From contig NZ_KB898652.1 in assembly GCF_000377665.1 (NCBI RefSeq), positions 124,001 through 188,000 of the forward strand: DNA of 64,000 nucleotides, written 5' to 3'. A model generated the notes under the pieces. The model made no database searches. It was not told the DNA's origin and saw nothing but the letters and a program-made list of their open reading frames with translations. A program made the position numbers and the translations under genes. The first letter of the stretch is position 1. The number at the start of each line of letters is the position of its first letter. The stretch comes from Vreelandella zhanjiangensis DSM 21076 (lineage in GTDB: Bacteria; Pseudomonadota; Gammaproteobacteria; Pseudomonadales; Halomonadaceae). This document shows positions 8,923 to 18,460 of this stretch, piece after piece.

Positions 8923-9972
8923 ATGAATGACAAACCTGCGTCACTGACAACACCGCCGGACGGCTATGCAGCTTGGCTAGCTGAGCTCAAAAGCCGCATC
9001 CATAGCGCCCAGCAGCGGGCGACACTGGCGGTCAATCGCGAGCTGGTGATGCTCTATTGGCAGATTGGACAGGATATTCTCCAGCGCCAGGCCGAACAGG
9101 GCTGGGGAGCTAAAGTAATAGATCGACTGGCACATGATTTGCGCACGGCCTTTCCTGAAGGGAAAGGATTTTCCAGAGCAAACCTGATGTATATGCGTGC
9201 ATTTGCCGAGGCTTGGCCAGACGCCGAAATTGTCCAACAGGCTGTTGGACAATTACCCTGGGGCCACAACCTGGTGCTGTTGAGCAAGTTAAAAGAGCCC
9301 GCTGAGCGCTTGGCTTATGCTCATGCTGCATTGGAGCATGGGTGGTCACGCAATGTACTGGTGATGCAGATTGAGACCCGCTTGCTGGAACGCCAAGGAG
9401 CGGCGGTTACCAATTTTGAAACCCGCTTACCCAAGCCACAATCAGACCTGGCGCGCGAGTCGCTTAAAGATCCCTACCGCTTTGATTTTCTCGGGCTGTC
9501 TGCCGAGTCACAGGAGCGTGAAGTGTAAGGGGCGTTAGTGCGCCATGTCACAGAGTTTTTACTGGAGCTAGGCGCTGGCTTTGCCTTTGTCGGACGGCAG
9601 GTAGTCGTCGACGTGGGGGGCGAGGAGTTTTTTATTGATCTGCTCTTTTACCATCTTAAGCTGCGTTGCTATGTGGTCATCGAACTGAAGACCGGCAAGT
9701 TCAAGCCAGAACATCTGGGACAGCTAGGCTTTTATCTCACGGCGGTTGATCGCCAGCTCAAAGATGAGCAGGACAATCCCAGCATCGGCCTTTTGCTATG
9801 CAAGAGCAAAAATAAGGTAGTGGCCGAGTATGCATTAAGCGATAAGTCCCAGCCGATGGGCATTGCCGAATATAAATTGTTGGAATCACTGCCTACCGAG
9901 CTACAAACGGGCCTACCTAGCATTGAGCAGATCGAACAAGAACTAGGCGAGATAAAAGATCAGTCAAAATAG
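8923..9972 (+). pseudogene. DUF1016/YhcG-type PDDEXK nuclease split by an in-frame stop codon
   Basis: The N-terminal part (201 residues, ending ESQEREV) matches DUF1016 N-terminal domains. The C-terminal part, beginning around 9538, carries the PDDEXK-like nuclease core, with FFIDLLFYHLK followed by VVIELKTGKF. Both are in one frame. The TAA at 9526-9528 sits where intact family members usually have a charged residue just after EREV, so one base change (GAA to TAA) explains the break. AAGGGG at 9527-9532 followed by GTG at 9538 could allow reinitiation, so two separate subunits are possible. YhcG-like proteins are nucleases associated with mobile or defence gene sets; function here is unproven. 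Confidence 0.8.
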
Positions 9973-10052
9973 AAGAAGCAACACCGCGTAAGCCTTGTGG
10001 CACAAATGACCAACAAAGCAGAACATTAATAATAACTAATTAGTGGAAAAGC

Positions 10053-11243
10053 ATGATATCTGTCTCTTTTTTATCCCGCCATCCGCTAGCCGTGATTGTT
10101 ATTGCCCAGCTGTTTGGCACCTCGCTGTGGTTCAGTGTTAATGGCGTTGGCTTGGCATTGCAGGAGGCAGTGGGTCTTAGTGAAGGTGATCTTGGCTTAC
10201 TGACCATTGCGGTGCAGGCTGGGTTTATCACCGGCACGCTATTAATCGCCATTACCGGCCTTGCCGACCGCATGCGGGCAAGTCATCTGTTTGCACTGTC
10301 AGCGGTGCTCGGTGCACTTATCAACGCGGCGTTTATTGGCGTTGCCGACAGCATAACGCTGGCGGCAGTGGCACGCTTTGCCACCGGCCTATGCCTGGCA
10401 GGCATCTACCCGTTGGGCATGAAGCTGGTGGTGAGTTGGACACCTTCGCATGCGGGAGCGGCCCTGGGCTGGCTGGTCGGCATGCTGACACTGGGCATCG
10501 CCTCGCCCCATTTACTGCGCGGATTAACGCTGCATCTTCCCTGGCAGTGGCCGCTACTGCTGGCATCTCTTTTGGCGCTGGTGGCCGCGTATATGATTTC
10601 CCGTTTGGGCGTTGGCCCCCACCTGCCGGCCAAGGCGAGTACCGGCCGCCCGTGGGCTGGGCTGAGTGCGTTCAAGCAGCGCCAGTTTCGCAAGGCCGCG
10701 TTGGGCTACTTCGGCCACTGTTGGGAGCTTTATGCATTCTGGGCGCTGGTGCCCTTTTTGGTTACCCGCGAGCTTGAGCGGCTCAGTGCGTCAGCAAGCC
10801 TTCAGCCGTGGCTAAGCTTTGCCATTATTGCCCTTGGCCTGCCTGGCTGCGTGTGGGCTGGCCGGTGGAGTCGGAAAGCGGGCAGCGCCCACGTTGCGTC
10901 TGTGGCGCTATTAACCTCGGGCGTACTTTGCCTGGTTTACCCTCTATTGGGCAGCCTTTCTCCTTGGCTCCTTCTGGCGCTGCTGGGCATTTGGGGCGTT
11001 AGCGTGATAGCCGATTCAGCACAGTTTTCGGCGCTGGCATCGACCCACGCACCCGCCGAGCGGCTAGGTGCAGCCTTGGCCATGATGAACGCTATCGGCT
11101 TTGGTTTGACCATTCCTTCAATTGCCTTGGTAACCACACTTTGGGCAAGCCAGAGCGTGGCGGTTATCTGGTGGTTATTGCCAGGCCCTGTGTTGGGTTT
11201 AATCGCGATGCGTGGGTTAAATCTCCCCTCGGCAAAGGCCTGA
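10053..11243 (+). CDS. MFS transporter
   Basis: Major facilitator superfamily membrane protein, 396 residues, with about 12 hydrophobic segments. The N-terminal half has FGTSLWFSVNGVG and the loop-2-like motif GLADRM near residue 70. The substrate cannot be named from the sequence. It lies between the broken DUF1016 gene and valS, in the interval where holC and valS would normally be adjacent. The ATG has only a weak purine-rich upstream site. Confidence 0.85.
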   Translation: MISVSFLSRHPLAVIVIAQLFGTSLWFSVNGVGLALQEAVGLSEGDLGLLTIAVQAGFITGTLLIAITGLADRMRASHLFALSAVLGALINAAFIGVADSITLAAVARFATGLCLAGIYPLGMKLVVSWTPSHAGAALGWLVGMLTLGIASPHLLRGLTLHLPWQWPLLLASLLALVAAYMISRLGVGPHLPAKASTGRPWAGLSAFKQRQFRKAALGYFGHCWELYAFWALVPFLVTRELERLSASASLQPWLSFAIIALGLPGCVWAGRWSRKAGSAHVASVALLTSGVLCLVYPLLGSLSPWLLLALLGIWGVSVIADSAQFSALASTHAPAERLGAALAMMNAIGFGLTIPSIALVTTLWASQSVAVIWWLLPGPVLGLIAMRGLNLPSAKA

Positions 11244-11306
11244 CGCTCTGCCCCTTATCGCGCTATACTTGTCACCATTTTTTTGCACGTTGTGAGCCGA
11301 CTCCCC

Positions 11307-14153
11307 ATGGAAAAGACCTACCAACCCGAACAGATCGAAACCCGCTGGTATAAGCGCTGGGAAGCCGATAACCGCTTTGCCCCTTCGGGTAAGGGCGCGC
11401 CTTTCTCCATCATGATTCCGCCGCCCAACGTGACCGGCAGCCTGCACATGGGCCACGCGTTCCAGGACACCATCATGGATACCCTGACGCGCTTGAAGCG
11501 TATGCAGGGCAATAACACGCTGTGGCAGGTAGGTACCGACCATGCGGGTATCGCCACGCAAATGCTGGTTGAGCGCAAGATCGCTGCCGAAGAAGGCAAG
11601 ACTCGCCACGATCTGGGCCGCGATGCGTTCATTGATAAAGTGTGGGAGTGGAAGGAAGAGTCGGGCGGACACATTACCCGCCAGCTGCGCCGCATGGGCG
11701 CGAGTGTCGACTGGAGCCGCGAGCGCTTCACCATGGACGACGGCTTCTACAAAGCCGTTCAGGAAGTCTTCGTGCGCCTGCACGAAGAGAAGCTGATCTA
11801 TCGCGGCAAACGGCTGGTCAACTGGGACCCGACCCTGCATACGGCAATTTCCGACCTGGAAGTGGAAAACAAGGAGCAGCAGGGCAGCTTCTGGCACTTC
11901 CGCTACCCGCTGGCCGACGGGGTTAAAACCGACGATGGCAAAGACTATCTGATTGTGGCCACCACCCGCCCGGAAACCCTGCTGGGCGATACCGGCGTGG
12001 CAGTAAACCCCGAAGATGCGCGTTACGCCTCGCTGGTCGGCAAGTTTATTGAACTACCGCTGGTAGGTCGGCGTATTCCTGTCGTGGCCGACGAACACGC
12101 GGTAATGGAAAAAGGCTCGGGCTGTGTAAAAATCACCCCGGCTCATGACTTCAACGACTACGAGGTCGGCAAACGCCAAAACCACCTGCTGATTAGCGTC
12201 TTCTCAAAAGATGCCACGATTCTTGAGCAGGCGGAAATCTTCAACCTCAAAGGCCAGCCTCAGCCTGAAGAAGATGCCAGCCTGCCCGCCAAGTATGCAG
12301 GCCTGGACCGCTTTGAAGCGCGTAAGCAGATCGTGGCCGATATGGATGCGCTTGGCCTGCTGGAGCAGGTGGAAGCTGTTAATAATACCCTTCCCTATGG
12401 TGACCGCTCGGGTGATGTGATTGAGCCGCTGTTGACCGACCAGTGGTTTGTGGCCGTTGAATCGCTGGCCAAACCGGCCATTAAAGCGGTTGAGGATTGC
12501 GAGATCCAGTTCGTACCTAAAAACTACGAAAACATGTACTTTGCCTGGATGCGCGATCTGCAGGACTGGTGTATTTCCCGCCAGCTGTGGTGGGGTCACC
12601 GCATTCCTGCCTGGTATGACGCCGAAGGTAACGTCTACGTTGCACGTAGCGAAGCCGAAGCGCGTGAAAAGCACGGCCTGGATGCCGATCTGGTGCTAAC
12701 CCAGGACGAGGACGTTCTGGATACCTGGTTCAGCTCGGGCCTGTGGACCTTCGGTACGCTTGGCTGGCCGGAAAAAACCCCTGAATTGGAAACCTTCCAC
12801 CCCACCAGCGTTCTTGTAACGGGCTTTGACATCATCTTCTTCTGGGTTGCCCGGATGATTATGATGACCCTGAAGTTCACTGGCCAAGTGCCCTTCAAGA
12901 CCGTGTATGTTCACGGCCTGGTGCGCGACGGCCAGGGCCAGAAGATGTCCAAATCCAAGGGCAACGTACTCGACCCGATCGACCTTATCGATGGCATTAC
13001 GCTGGACGCGTTGCTTGAAAAGCGCACCGGCAATATGATGCAGCCGAAACAGGCCAAGGCGATTGCCAAAGCGACCAAGGACGAATTTAAAGACGGTATC
13101 GAAGCCCACGGCACCGATGCGCTGCGCTTTACCTTCCTCTCCCAGGCCACCACCGGGCGCGATATCAAGTTTGATATGAATCGTCTGGATGGCTATCGCA
13201 ACTTCTGCAACAAGCTGTGGAACGCTTCGCGCTACGTGCTGATGAATGCTGAAGGTGAGGATTGCGGCAGCGATGGCAGTGAAGTAGAGCTTTCCCTGGC
13301 GGATCGCTGGATTATTTCCCAGTTGCAGAAAGTTGAAGCCCAAGTGACCAAGGCAATGGACGAGTACCGCTTCGATCATGCCTCTCAAGCGCTGTATGAA
13401 TTCGTCTGGAACGAGTACTGCGATTGGTATCTGGAGCTTTCCAAGCCGGTGCTATGGGACGAAAACGCGTCTATTGAAGCCAAACGTGGCACCCGCCGGA
13501 CACTGGTACGCGTTCTGGAAGTCATTCTACGCCTGGCTCACCCGATGATGCCTTACATTACCGAAGAGATCTGGCAGCGCGTATCGCCCTTGGCCGGTAC
13601 GTTTATGGGCGAAGGCGCCTCCTTGATGCTGCAGGCCTGGCCCGAAGCTGACGAGAGCAAGATCGACGAGCAGGCTACCCGCGATATCGAGTGGCTAAAA
13701 GGTGTGATCATCGCTGTGCGTAACATTCGTGCTGAGATGAACATCGCCCCCGGCAAGCCGCTGGATGTGCTGCTGACCAAGGGCCAACCTGAAGATGCCA
13801 AGCGCCTGGAAAGCAACCGCCACTTCCTGGCCAAGCTTGCCAAACTGGAAAGCGTCACCTGGCTTGAAAACCCTAACGATGCTCCGCTTTCGGCAACTCA
13901 GCTTGTTGGCGATATGGAAGTCTTGGTGCCGATGGCCGATTTGATCGACAAAGACACCGAGCTTGCCCGCCTGAATAAAGAGATCGACAAGCAGGACAAG
14001 CTTATTGGCGGTATCGAGAAGAAGCTTTCCAATGAAGGCTTCACCGCCAAGGCTCCGGCCGCCGTGATCGAGAAAGAGCGCGGGAAGCTTGCTGAGTTCC
14101 AATCCGCCAAGAAATTGCTCGAAGAGCAGAAGGCCAAGATCGAAGCACTGTAG
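11307..14153 (+). CDS. valS: Valyl-tRNA synthetase
   Basis: Class Ia aminoacyl-tRNA synthetase charging tRNA-Val, with an editing domain. The ATG at 11307 gives [11 protein letters not shown], the family start; a TTG at 11283 in frame is rejected. It has 948 residues (E. coli: 951). The HIGH-type motif is seen in [15 protein letters not shown] near residue 45 and the KMSKS motif in [10 protein letters not shown] near residue 546. The C terminus ends in the typical coiled-coil arm from about residue 885. A strong terminator follows. Confidence 0.97.
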   Translation: MEKTYQPEQIETRWYKRWEADNRFAPSGKGAPFSIMIPPPNVTGSLHMGHAFQDTIMDTLTRLKRMQGNNTLWQVGTDHAGIATQMLVERKIAAEEGKTRHDLGRDAFIDKVWEWKEESGGHITRQLRRMGASVDWSRERFTMDDGFYKAVQEVFVRLHEEKLIYRGKRLVNWDPTLHTAISDLEVENKEQQGSFWHFRYPLADGVKTDDGKDYLIVATTRPETLLGDTGVAVNPEDARYASLVGKFIELPLVGRRIPVVADEHAVMEKGSGCVKITPAHDFNDYEVGKRQNHLLISVFSKDATILEQAEIFNLKGQPQPEEDASLPAKYAGLDRFEARKQIVADMDALGLLEQVEAVNNTLPYGDRSGDVIEPLLTDQWFVAVESLAKPAIKAVEDCEIQFVPKNYENMYFAWMRDLQDWCISRQLWWGHRIPAWYDAEGNVYVARSEAEAREKHGLDADLVLTQDEDVLDTWFSSGLWTFGTLGWPEKTPELETFHPTSVLVTGFDIIFFWVARMIMMTLKFTGQVPFKTVYVHGLVRDGQGQKMSKSKGNVLDPIDLIDGITLDALLEKRTGNMMQPKQAKAIAKATKDEFKDGIEAHGTDALRFTFLSQATTGRDIKFDMNRLDGYRNFCNKLWNASRYVLMNAEGEDCGSDGSEVELSLADRWIISQLQKVEAQVTKAMDEYRFDHASQALYEFVWNEYCDWYLELSKPVLWDENASIEAKRGTRRTLVRVLEVILRLAHPMMPYITEEIWQRVSPLAGTFMGEGASLMLQAWPEADESKIDEQATRDIEWLKGVIIAVRNIRAEMNIAPGKPLDVLLTKGQPEDAKRLESNRHFLAKLAKLESVTWLENPNDAPLSATQLVGDMEVLVPMADLIDKDTELARLNKEIDKQDKLIGGIEKKLSNEGFTAKAPAAVIEKERGKLAEFQSAKKLLEEQKAKIEAL

Positions 14154-14177
14154 ACCCGCCGAGATACGACGACCCAC

Positions 14178-14207
14178 CACCAACGCCACCTTAGGGTGGC
14201 GTTGGTG
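14178..14207 (+). terminator. Intrinsic terminator after valS
   Basis: A perfect 13-bp stem (caccaacgccacc / ggtggcgttggtg) with loop ttag is followed by ttt. It begins about 25 bases after the valS stop and separates it from the convergent oxidoreductase gene. Confidence 0.85.
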
Positions 14208-14229
14208 TTTCAAACAGCAGCTAGACACA

Positions 14230-15672
14230 TTAGTGGCGGAAGACGTACTCCGAACCATCGGTGAAGCGGCTGAAACGATAGATGGAGGGGTCGCAGGTCG
14301 TTTCTTCACCTGCAATCATTTCGGCGAGCATTTCCCCCGAGGCGGGGCCCGTGGTCAAACCATTGCCGGAGAAGCCGGTAATCACGAAGAGCCCGTCGTT
14401 GTCCGGCACTTCCGAAATCACTTGGGTAGAGTCGGGCGTGGCGTCGATCATGCCGGCCCAGCGCTCGCGCACCTGGGCGTTTTCATACTGCGGATAGGCG
14501 CGGCGCAGGTTCGCAAGCGCTGTGTTTACCTCGTTCTCATCCACACTGCCCGAGAGCATGCGCACCTGCTCGAAGGGTGTGATCTCGTTGGCGGACCAGC
14601 GCGAGGCCATATTGAGCGAGGCAAAGAAGTCGCTCGACAGGCGCACCTTGAGCAGATCGCCGGAGTGCTTCAACGCCGGCATGAAGTCCAGCAGCATGCG
14701 GAAGCTGTCGGTGGTGATGGGCGCGACGTTGGTCGACACGCCTACGGCGGTTTCCCCGGTGTCCATCTGGCGCCAGGCGAAGTCTGGCCCGTATCCGGCG
14801 CCGGGCAAGGCGTTGTCGATTGGGCTCAGGCGCTGCATAGAAGAAGCGATGGTCAGCTGGGGCAGATGAATGCCCAGGTTCCCGGCAAACAGCGACGACC
14901 AGGCGCCACCCGCCAGCACTACCCGGGAAGCCTTGATATAACCCTTCTCCGTATGCACGCCGACGATCCTGCCGCCCTGGCGGTCGATAGTACGGGCCGC
15001 ACAGGGCGAGACGATCTGCACGCCTTCATTCATCGCCCCCCGCGCAATTCGCGAAACCGAGTAACGCGGCTCAGCGGTGCCGTCGCTGGGTTGATGAAGT
15101 ACCGCCTTGTATTGCTCGGCGCCATTGGGCAGCAGCCGACCAAGCTCGGTGCCGGTGACCAGTCGTGCATCGGTCTGCGGCTGGATATGGCGCGCCTCGG
15201 CAAGCCACTCCCGGCTTGCGCTCACCTCATCGTCGGTGGCCAACAGCGAGAAATTACCGGTCTGGCGAAAGCCGATATCTTCGCCGAAGCGGCCGGCAAA
15301 ACCCTGCCAGATCGCCTTCGAACGGTTGGCAAGCTCCAGCTTGCCCAAGTCCCAGCTGTTGGAATAGACCCAGCCAAAGGCACGGCTGGACTGCTCGCCC
15401 GCCACCACGCCCTTTTCGAGCACTACCGTATTCAGCCCCTTCTCGTTCAGAAATAGCGCCGTGGAAAGCCCTGCAATGCCACCGCCAATCACCACGACAT
15501 CGGTCTCGGCGGGTAAGGTGTCCGAAGTAGCCACCCCTTCTGCGCGGGGAATTTGCGATTCAAGGCGCCATCCTGGCCTAGCGCCATAGGTGGCTCCCAA
15601 AAAACCACCCATTAAGCCGCCAGCAATACCGGTACCGGCGCCTAGTAGAAAATTACGTCTGGATATTTTCAT
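14230..15672 (-). CDS. Tat-exported FAD-dependent oxidoreductase (DAO family)
   Basis: 480-residue flavoprotein of the glycine/D-amino acid oxidase family, related to gamma-glutamylputrescine-type oxidases. The N terminus carries a twin-arginine signal (SRRNFLLGAG, residues 4-13) and a hydrophobic stretch, so it should be exported folded. The dinucleotide-binding motif VVIGGGIAGLSTALFL is near residue 60, and the C-terminal GLFVITGFSGNGLTTGPASG flavin-binding segment is intact. The substrate is unknown; small amines or amino acids are likely. It is divergent from a TetR regulator across a 267-base spacer in which no other gene is seen. Confidence 0.85.
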   Translation of the reverse strand: MKISRRNFLLGAGTGIAGGLMGGFLGATYGARPGWRLESQIPRAEGVATSDTLPAETDVVVIGGGIAGLSTALFLNEKGLNTVVLEKGVVAGEQSSRAFGWVYSNSWDLGKLELANRSKAIWQGFAGRFGEDIGFRQTGNFSLLATDDEVSASREWLAEARHIQPQTDARLVTGTELGRLLPNGAEQYKAVLHQPSDGTAEPRYSVSRIARGAMNEGVQIVSPCAARTIDRQGGRIVGVHTEKGYIKASRVVLAGGAWSSLFAGNLGIHLPQLTIASSMQRLSPIDNALPGAGYGPDFAWRQMDTGETAVGVSTNVAPITTDSFRMLLDFMPALKHSGDLLKVRLSSDFFASLNMASRWSANEITPFEQVRMLSGSVDENEVNTALANLRRAYPQYENAQVRERWAGMIDATPDSTQVISEVPDNDGLFVITGFSGNGLTTGPASGEMLAEMIAGEETTCDPSIYRFSRFTDGSEYVFRH

Positions 15673-15939
15673 TGCTTAAACCTTTCAATGTCCTGCACGA
15701 AAGCGGCGTTTGGGGAGCCACGTTGAGAGTTAAAAAGCAATTATGACTACTCAGTCGGAAAATAAAAAGTGGGCTTTTTTGTTTCAATCGATCAATGCAG
15801 TGAAACGAAGGAAATAAACGTAACCGCCTGCCTGAACGGCTTTCGGCGCAATCTAACGTGGATAAGGTAAAATGAGGGGAGATTCATCCGCCTCTCCATT
15901 CATTTACAGGGAGCGGCTTTCCACGCAATAGAGAGCCCT

Positions 15940-16521
15940 ATGGCACGCAAAAAAGAAATCTCACTTGACCGCATTCTGGATGCAGCCGATGCCATCATCA
16001 TGGAGAGCGGCGGACGTCAGTTCACTCTCGACGCCGTGGCCGAGCGGGCAGGTATTAGTAAAGGGGGGCTGGTCTATAGTTTTGCGACAAAAGATGACCT
16101 GGTAGCTGCCGTCCTGCAGCGCGAAATCGACCGCGTTCAACACGCCGTTCAAACGCGGGCAGGAAACGATTGGGAACATAAGCATAAGCGATTGCTGGCT
16201 TATCTGGATGAAGCCCTGACCGAGGATGACCGCCTTATTCGTCGCTCTGCCTATCTTATGACAGCCCTGCTTCAATCACCGGAAAAATCGCGCCCGGCAA
16301 GGGAGTATTATCGCTCGATTCTGGATCTATTCGATGGCGGCAGCACCGCGAGTAAAGAGATTCGCCAAGCCGTGCTGGCCATGGAGGGGCTGTTTCTACT
16401 GCGTGGGCTAGGCTTGGCGGACCCATCCGCGGCTGAGTGGCGTTCGGTACTCGCGCATGCCCGCGCTACTGTCGCCAACGCTATTAATGACGGCGCTATC
16501 AATGACGGCAGTATGGAGTAA
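15940..16521 (+). CDS. TetR/AcrR family transcriptional regulator
   Basis: 193 residues. The N-terminal helix-turn-helix is clear (FTLDAVAERAGISKGGLVYSFATKDDLV, about residues 28-55), followed by a helical ligand-binding domain. It is divergent from the Tat oxidoreductase, the natural candidate target, though no transporter is adjacent as is common for this family. The last residues contain INDG twice, from a 15-base tandem duplication in the gene (see findings). Confidence 0.9.
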   Translation: MARKKEISLDRILDAADAIIMESGGRQFTLDAVAERAGISKGGLVYSFATKDDLVAAVLQREIDRVQHAVQTRAGNDWEHKHKRLLAYLDEALTEDDRLIRRSAYLMTALLQSPEKSRPAREYYRSILDLFDGGSTASKEIRQAVLAMEGLFLLRGLGLADPSAAEWRSVLAHARATVANAINDGAINDGSME

Positions 16522-16732
16522 TTCGTTAGGCACAAGTGTCACCCGCCAGTGACCGAGGCAATGGTGGAATTCGCCGTATTCTGCCTTATAACCTGCAGGG
16601 GCTTGCCATAGTATTTGCCAGCTTCATGCGCCTTGCCGATCGCCTGATTGAGCGCATGGCTGCTTTTTTCGATAATGCTTTACATAAGCTACAGCGCCAC
16701 TCTTAAGCTAAGCAACTTAGACGCAATACAAA

Positions 16733-16766
16733 AACCCTCATACCCGCTTACGCGGGTATGAGGGTT
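16733..16766. terminator. Strong bidirectional terminator
   Basis: A perfect 15-bp stem (aaccctcatacccgc / gcgggtatgagggtt) with loop ttac, with A-rich sequence to its left and att to its right. It separates the TetR gene on the plus strand from the convergent HTH gene. The 296-base spacer also contains a 56-codon open frame discussed under findings. Confidence 0.85.
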
Positions 16767-16817
16767 ATTTCCAGATTAGCGGCGCTAAACAATTTACATA
16801 TTTTTGAAAGATTTACT

Positions 16818-17228
16818 TTATATATCATCAATCTTATCGAATGAATATGCCTTGGCAAACGTTTCTAATACCTTGCGTACAACTTTACGCTGGTCAATAG
16901 GCAAACTGCGGTAAAGCGATAATATTTGATGCTCTTCATTATTAGATGATGCCTCAAAAGTGATAAAAGGCTTACTAACATTATGGATACTTCCTTCCCC
17001 GTAACGTAAATAATGGGGGTCAATGCATAGCCACTTCGCCAATAGCTGTAGCTTGTCTTGATTGGGGATCGAATCGCCACGCAGCCATCTTCTTACTGCC
17101 TGAAAAGTAATAGGTTTTCCCCAATAACGTAAATTGAATTCCCTTTCAAGCGTTGACGGACGGATATCATAACCAGCTGATTCCATCGCTAATTTTAAAC
17201 GCTTCGCAAACATAATTTTTTCATTCAT
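16818..17228 (-). CDS. HTH (XRE/phage-repressor-like) transcriptional regulator
   Basis: 136 residues. The N-terminal half resembles Cro/CI-type helix-turn-helix domains: FAKRLKLAMESAGYDI, then ITFQAVRRWLRGDSIPNQDKLQLLAKWL (about residues 39-67). The C-terminal part is a short helical region of unknown role. The gene is visibly richer in A/T than its neighbours, suggesting horizontal origin. Its upstream region holds two perfect inverted repeats that are likely operators, and it is divergent from a gene of unknown function. Confidence 0.8.
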   Translation of the reverse strand: MNEKIMFAKRLKLAMESAGYDIRPSTLEREFNLRYWGKPITFQAVRRWLRGDSIPNQDKLQLLAKWLCIDPHYLRYGEGSIHNVSKPFITFEASSNNEEHQILSLYRSLPIDQRKVVRKVLETFAKAYSFDKIDDI

Positions 17229-17242
17229 GCCTCCAATGTGAA

Positions 17243-17301
17243 TTGATTATTCAACACCAGTTGAATAGCAGTTCACTTTTTGATTGAATCGATAATTCAA
17301 T
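17243..17301. promoter_or_regulatory. Twin palindromic operators in the divergent HTH/unknown spacer
   Basis: Two perfect inverted repeats share the half-site attca/tgaat: attcaac-acca-gttgaat at 17249-17266 and attgaat-cgata-attcaat at 17283-17301. A third partial copy (ttga-ttat-tcaa) overlaps the first. Their centres are about 34 bases apart, near three helical turns. They lie just upstream of the HTH gene, so autoregulation and control of the divergent gene are likely, by inference. Confidence 0.65.
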
Positions 17302-17374
17302 TTAAAGTTTCGCATCACAATGTCAGCTTCGCGGAGTTGGATATAGCGAGACTTGGTGCCGCTGGAGGCCCACC

Positions 17375-17815
17375 ATGAGTAAAATATTTTACTTACACAA
17401 TCGACGTTTGGTTGGTCAACACAGCCAAAGTTTTTTGCTCTTATCGGCTTCCAGCCACGCCGAACTTTATGAACAATTAGCTAAAACGCTTTATTACATG
17501 CTAGTAGAGAAAAGCAGCCCGGTCGTTATCTATCAGCGCTTGCCAACCGATGAGCTGCATCTGGTTTACGCCTTTCCGTTTGAAAACATGCCTGAGCCGC
17601 ACAGTCGAATGTGCTCCACTGCGGAGTTTTCCAGCTCGTCACTCAACTATCATGTGCTAAAAGACAAACATGAGGTACTGGGATACGTTGGATACCCGCC
17701 ATCTACTTGTGCAGGAGTAGCACGCGAGATTGAGGCATTAATCGATATTGCTACACATCAATGGCGCCTGTTAAACGCTCAACAGATGGCGAGCAGCAGA
17801 CAAGGCGAACAATAA
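17375..17815 (+). CDS. Conserved-looking protein of unknown function, possibly GAF-like
   Basis: 146 residues; I do not recognise the family. The ATG has GGAGG six bases upstream. The order of elements (an N-terminal helix around AELYEQLAKTLYYMLVEK, a strand-rich middle, then VLGYVGYP followed by the long C-terminal helix AREIEALIDIATHQWRLL) is reminiscent of a small GAF-type sensor domain, but this is only a visual impression. No signal peptide or membrane segment is seen. It is divergent from the HTH regulator and shares its operator region. Confidence 0.6.
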   Translation: MSKIFYLHNRRLVGQHSQSFLLLSASSHAELYEQLAKTLYYMLVEKSSPVVIYQRLPTDELHLVYAFPFENMPEPHSRMCSTAEFSSSSLNYHVLKDKHEVLGYVGYPPSTCAGVAREIEALIDIATHQWRLLNAQQMASSRQGEQ

Positions 17816-17910
17816 TTCAAACACCGCCTATTTATAATACTCAACTATTTACAGGCATTTCGTGGGAAGCGGAGCAGTATTTCACCTTTACAGACGGTCA
17901 GCGTATAACA

Positions 17911-17961
17911 TGGGCCTGCCGACATTTCGCTGGAGTTGACCATCGAGTATCGGCAGGCCCA
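17911..17961. repeat. Long-loop inverted repeat between two convergent genes
   Basis: Perfect 12-base arms (tgggcctgccga / tcggcaggccca) enclose 27 bases. It lies between the unknown plus-strand gene and the convergent META lipoprotein gene. There is no T-run on either side, so it is not a clear terminator. Confidence 0.5.
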
Positions 17962-17978
17962 ATAAGGATTAAGGGGCT

Positions 17979-18449
17979 TTATTTACCTTCGCGCCAGCCA
18001 CCCAGTACGCGACTGTCCGGCCCGAAAAAGACCAGGCGATCATGATCAATCAGGTAGCGGTAAGCGTTATCCAGCATGTCCGTTACCCGCTTGGCATCCG
18101 CCATATTTGGACAGGCCATGCGTGTAGTGGCAAGCCCTTCAAAATCGATGCGGTGACTCTCGCCAAGGCTTACGTTGCCGGTAAAGCGGTTGCAGCCGTC
18201 AGAGCCTGCCACTTTCCCATCCTTCGAGATCGTAAAAAACGGCGTTTCCGCAAACGATAGCCGCTCATCGGTACCGATTAGCAGCAGATTCCAGCGCTGA
18301 TCCACTATCGGGCCTGACAAGCCTGTATGGCGCGGCGTGTCGTTAAGCTGTGGTTCGTCCGGCGTGCTGCTGCACGCGCTGAGCAATACAGCGGTCAGTG
18401 CAAGAAACGGCAGCAGGCAGACTCGGGCGCGGTGTTTTTTCATGAGCAT
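17979..18449 (-). CDS. META/HslJ-domain lipoprotein
   Basis: 156 residues. The N terminus is a lipoprotein signal with the lipobox-like LLSAC near residue 26, so the mature protein should be anchored to a membrane. The remainder is a META domain, recognised by the W-x-L pattern (QRWNLLLIG) and the SDGCNRFTGNV segment. Relatives such as E. coli HslJ are linked to heat shock and novobiocin resistance, but the biochemical role is unknown. The upstream ATG (MLMKK) is preferred because AAGGGA lies about seven bases before it. Confidence 0.85.
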   Translation of the reverse strand: MLMKKHRARVCLLPFLALTAVLLSACSSTPDEPQLNDTPRHTGLSGPIVDQRWNLLLIGTDERLSFAETPFFTISKDGKVAGSDGCNRFTGNVSLGESHRIDFEGLATTRMACPNMADAKRVTDMLDNAYRYLIDHDRLVFFGPDSRVLGGWREGK

Positions 18450-18460
18450 GTTCTATTCCC

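Noticed and set aside
14089..15456. Plus-strand open frame of 455 codons opposite the Tat oxidoreductase
   Set aside because: Shadow of the minus-strand gene; the minus-strand product has a clear Tat signal and FAD motif.
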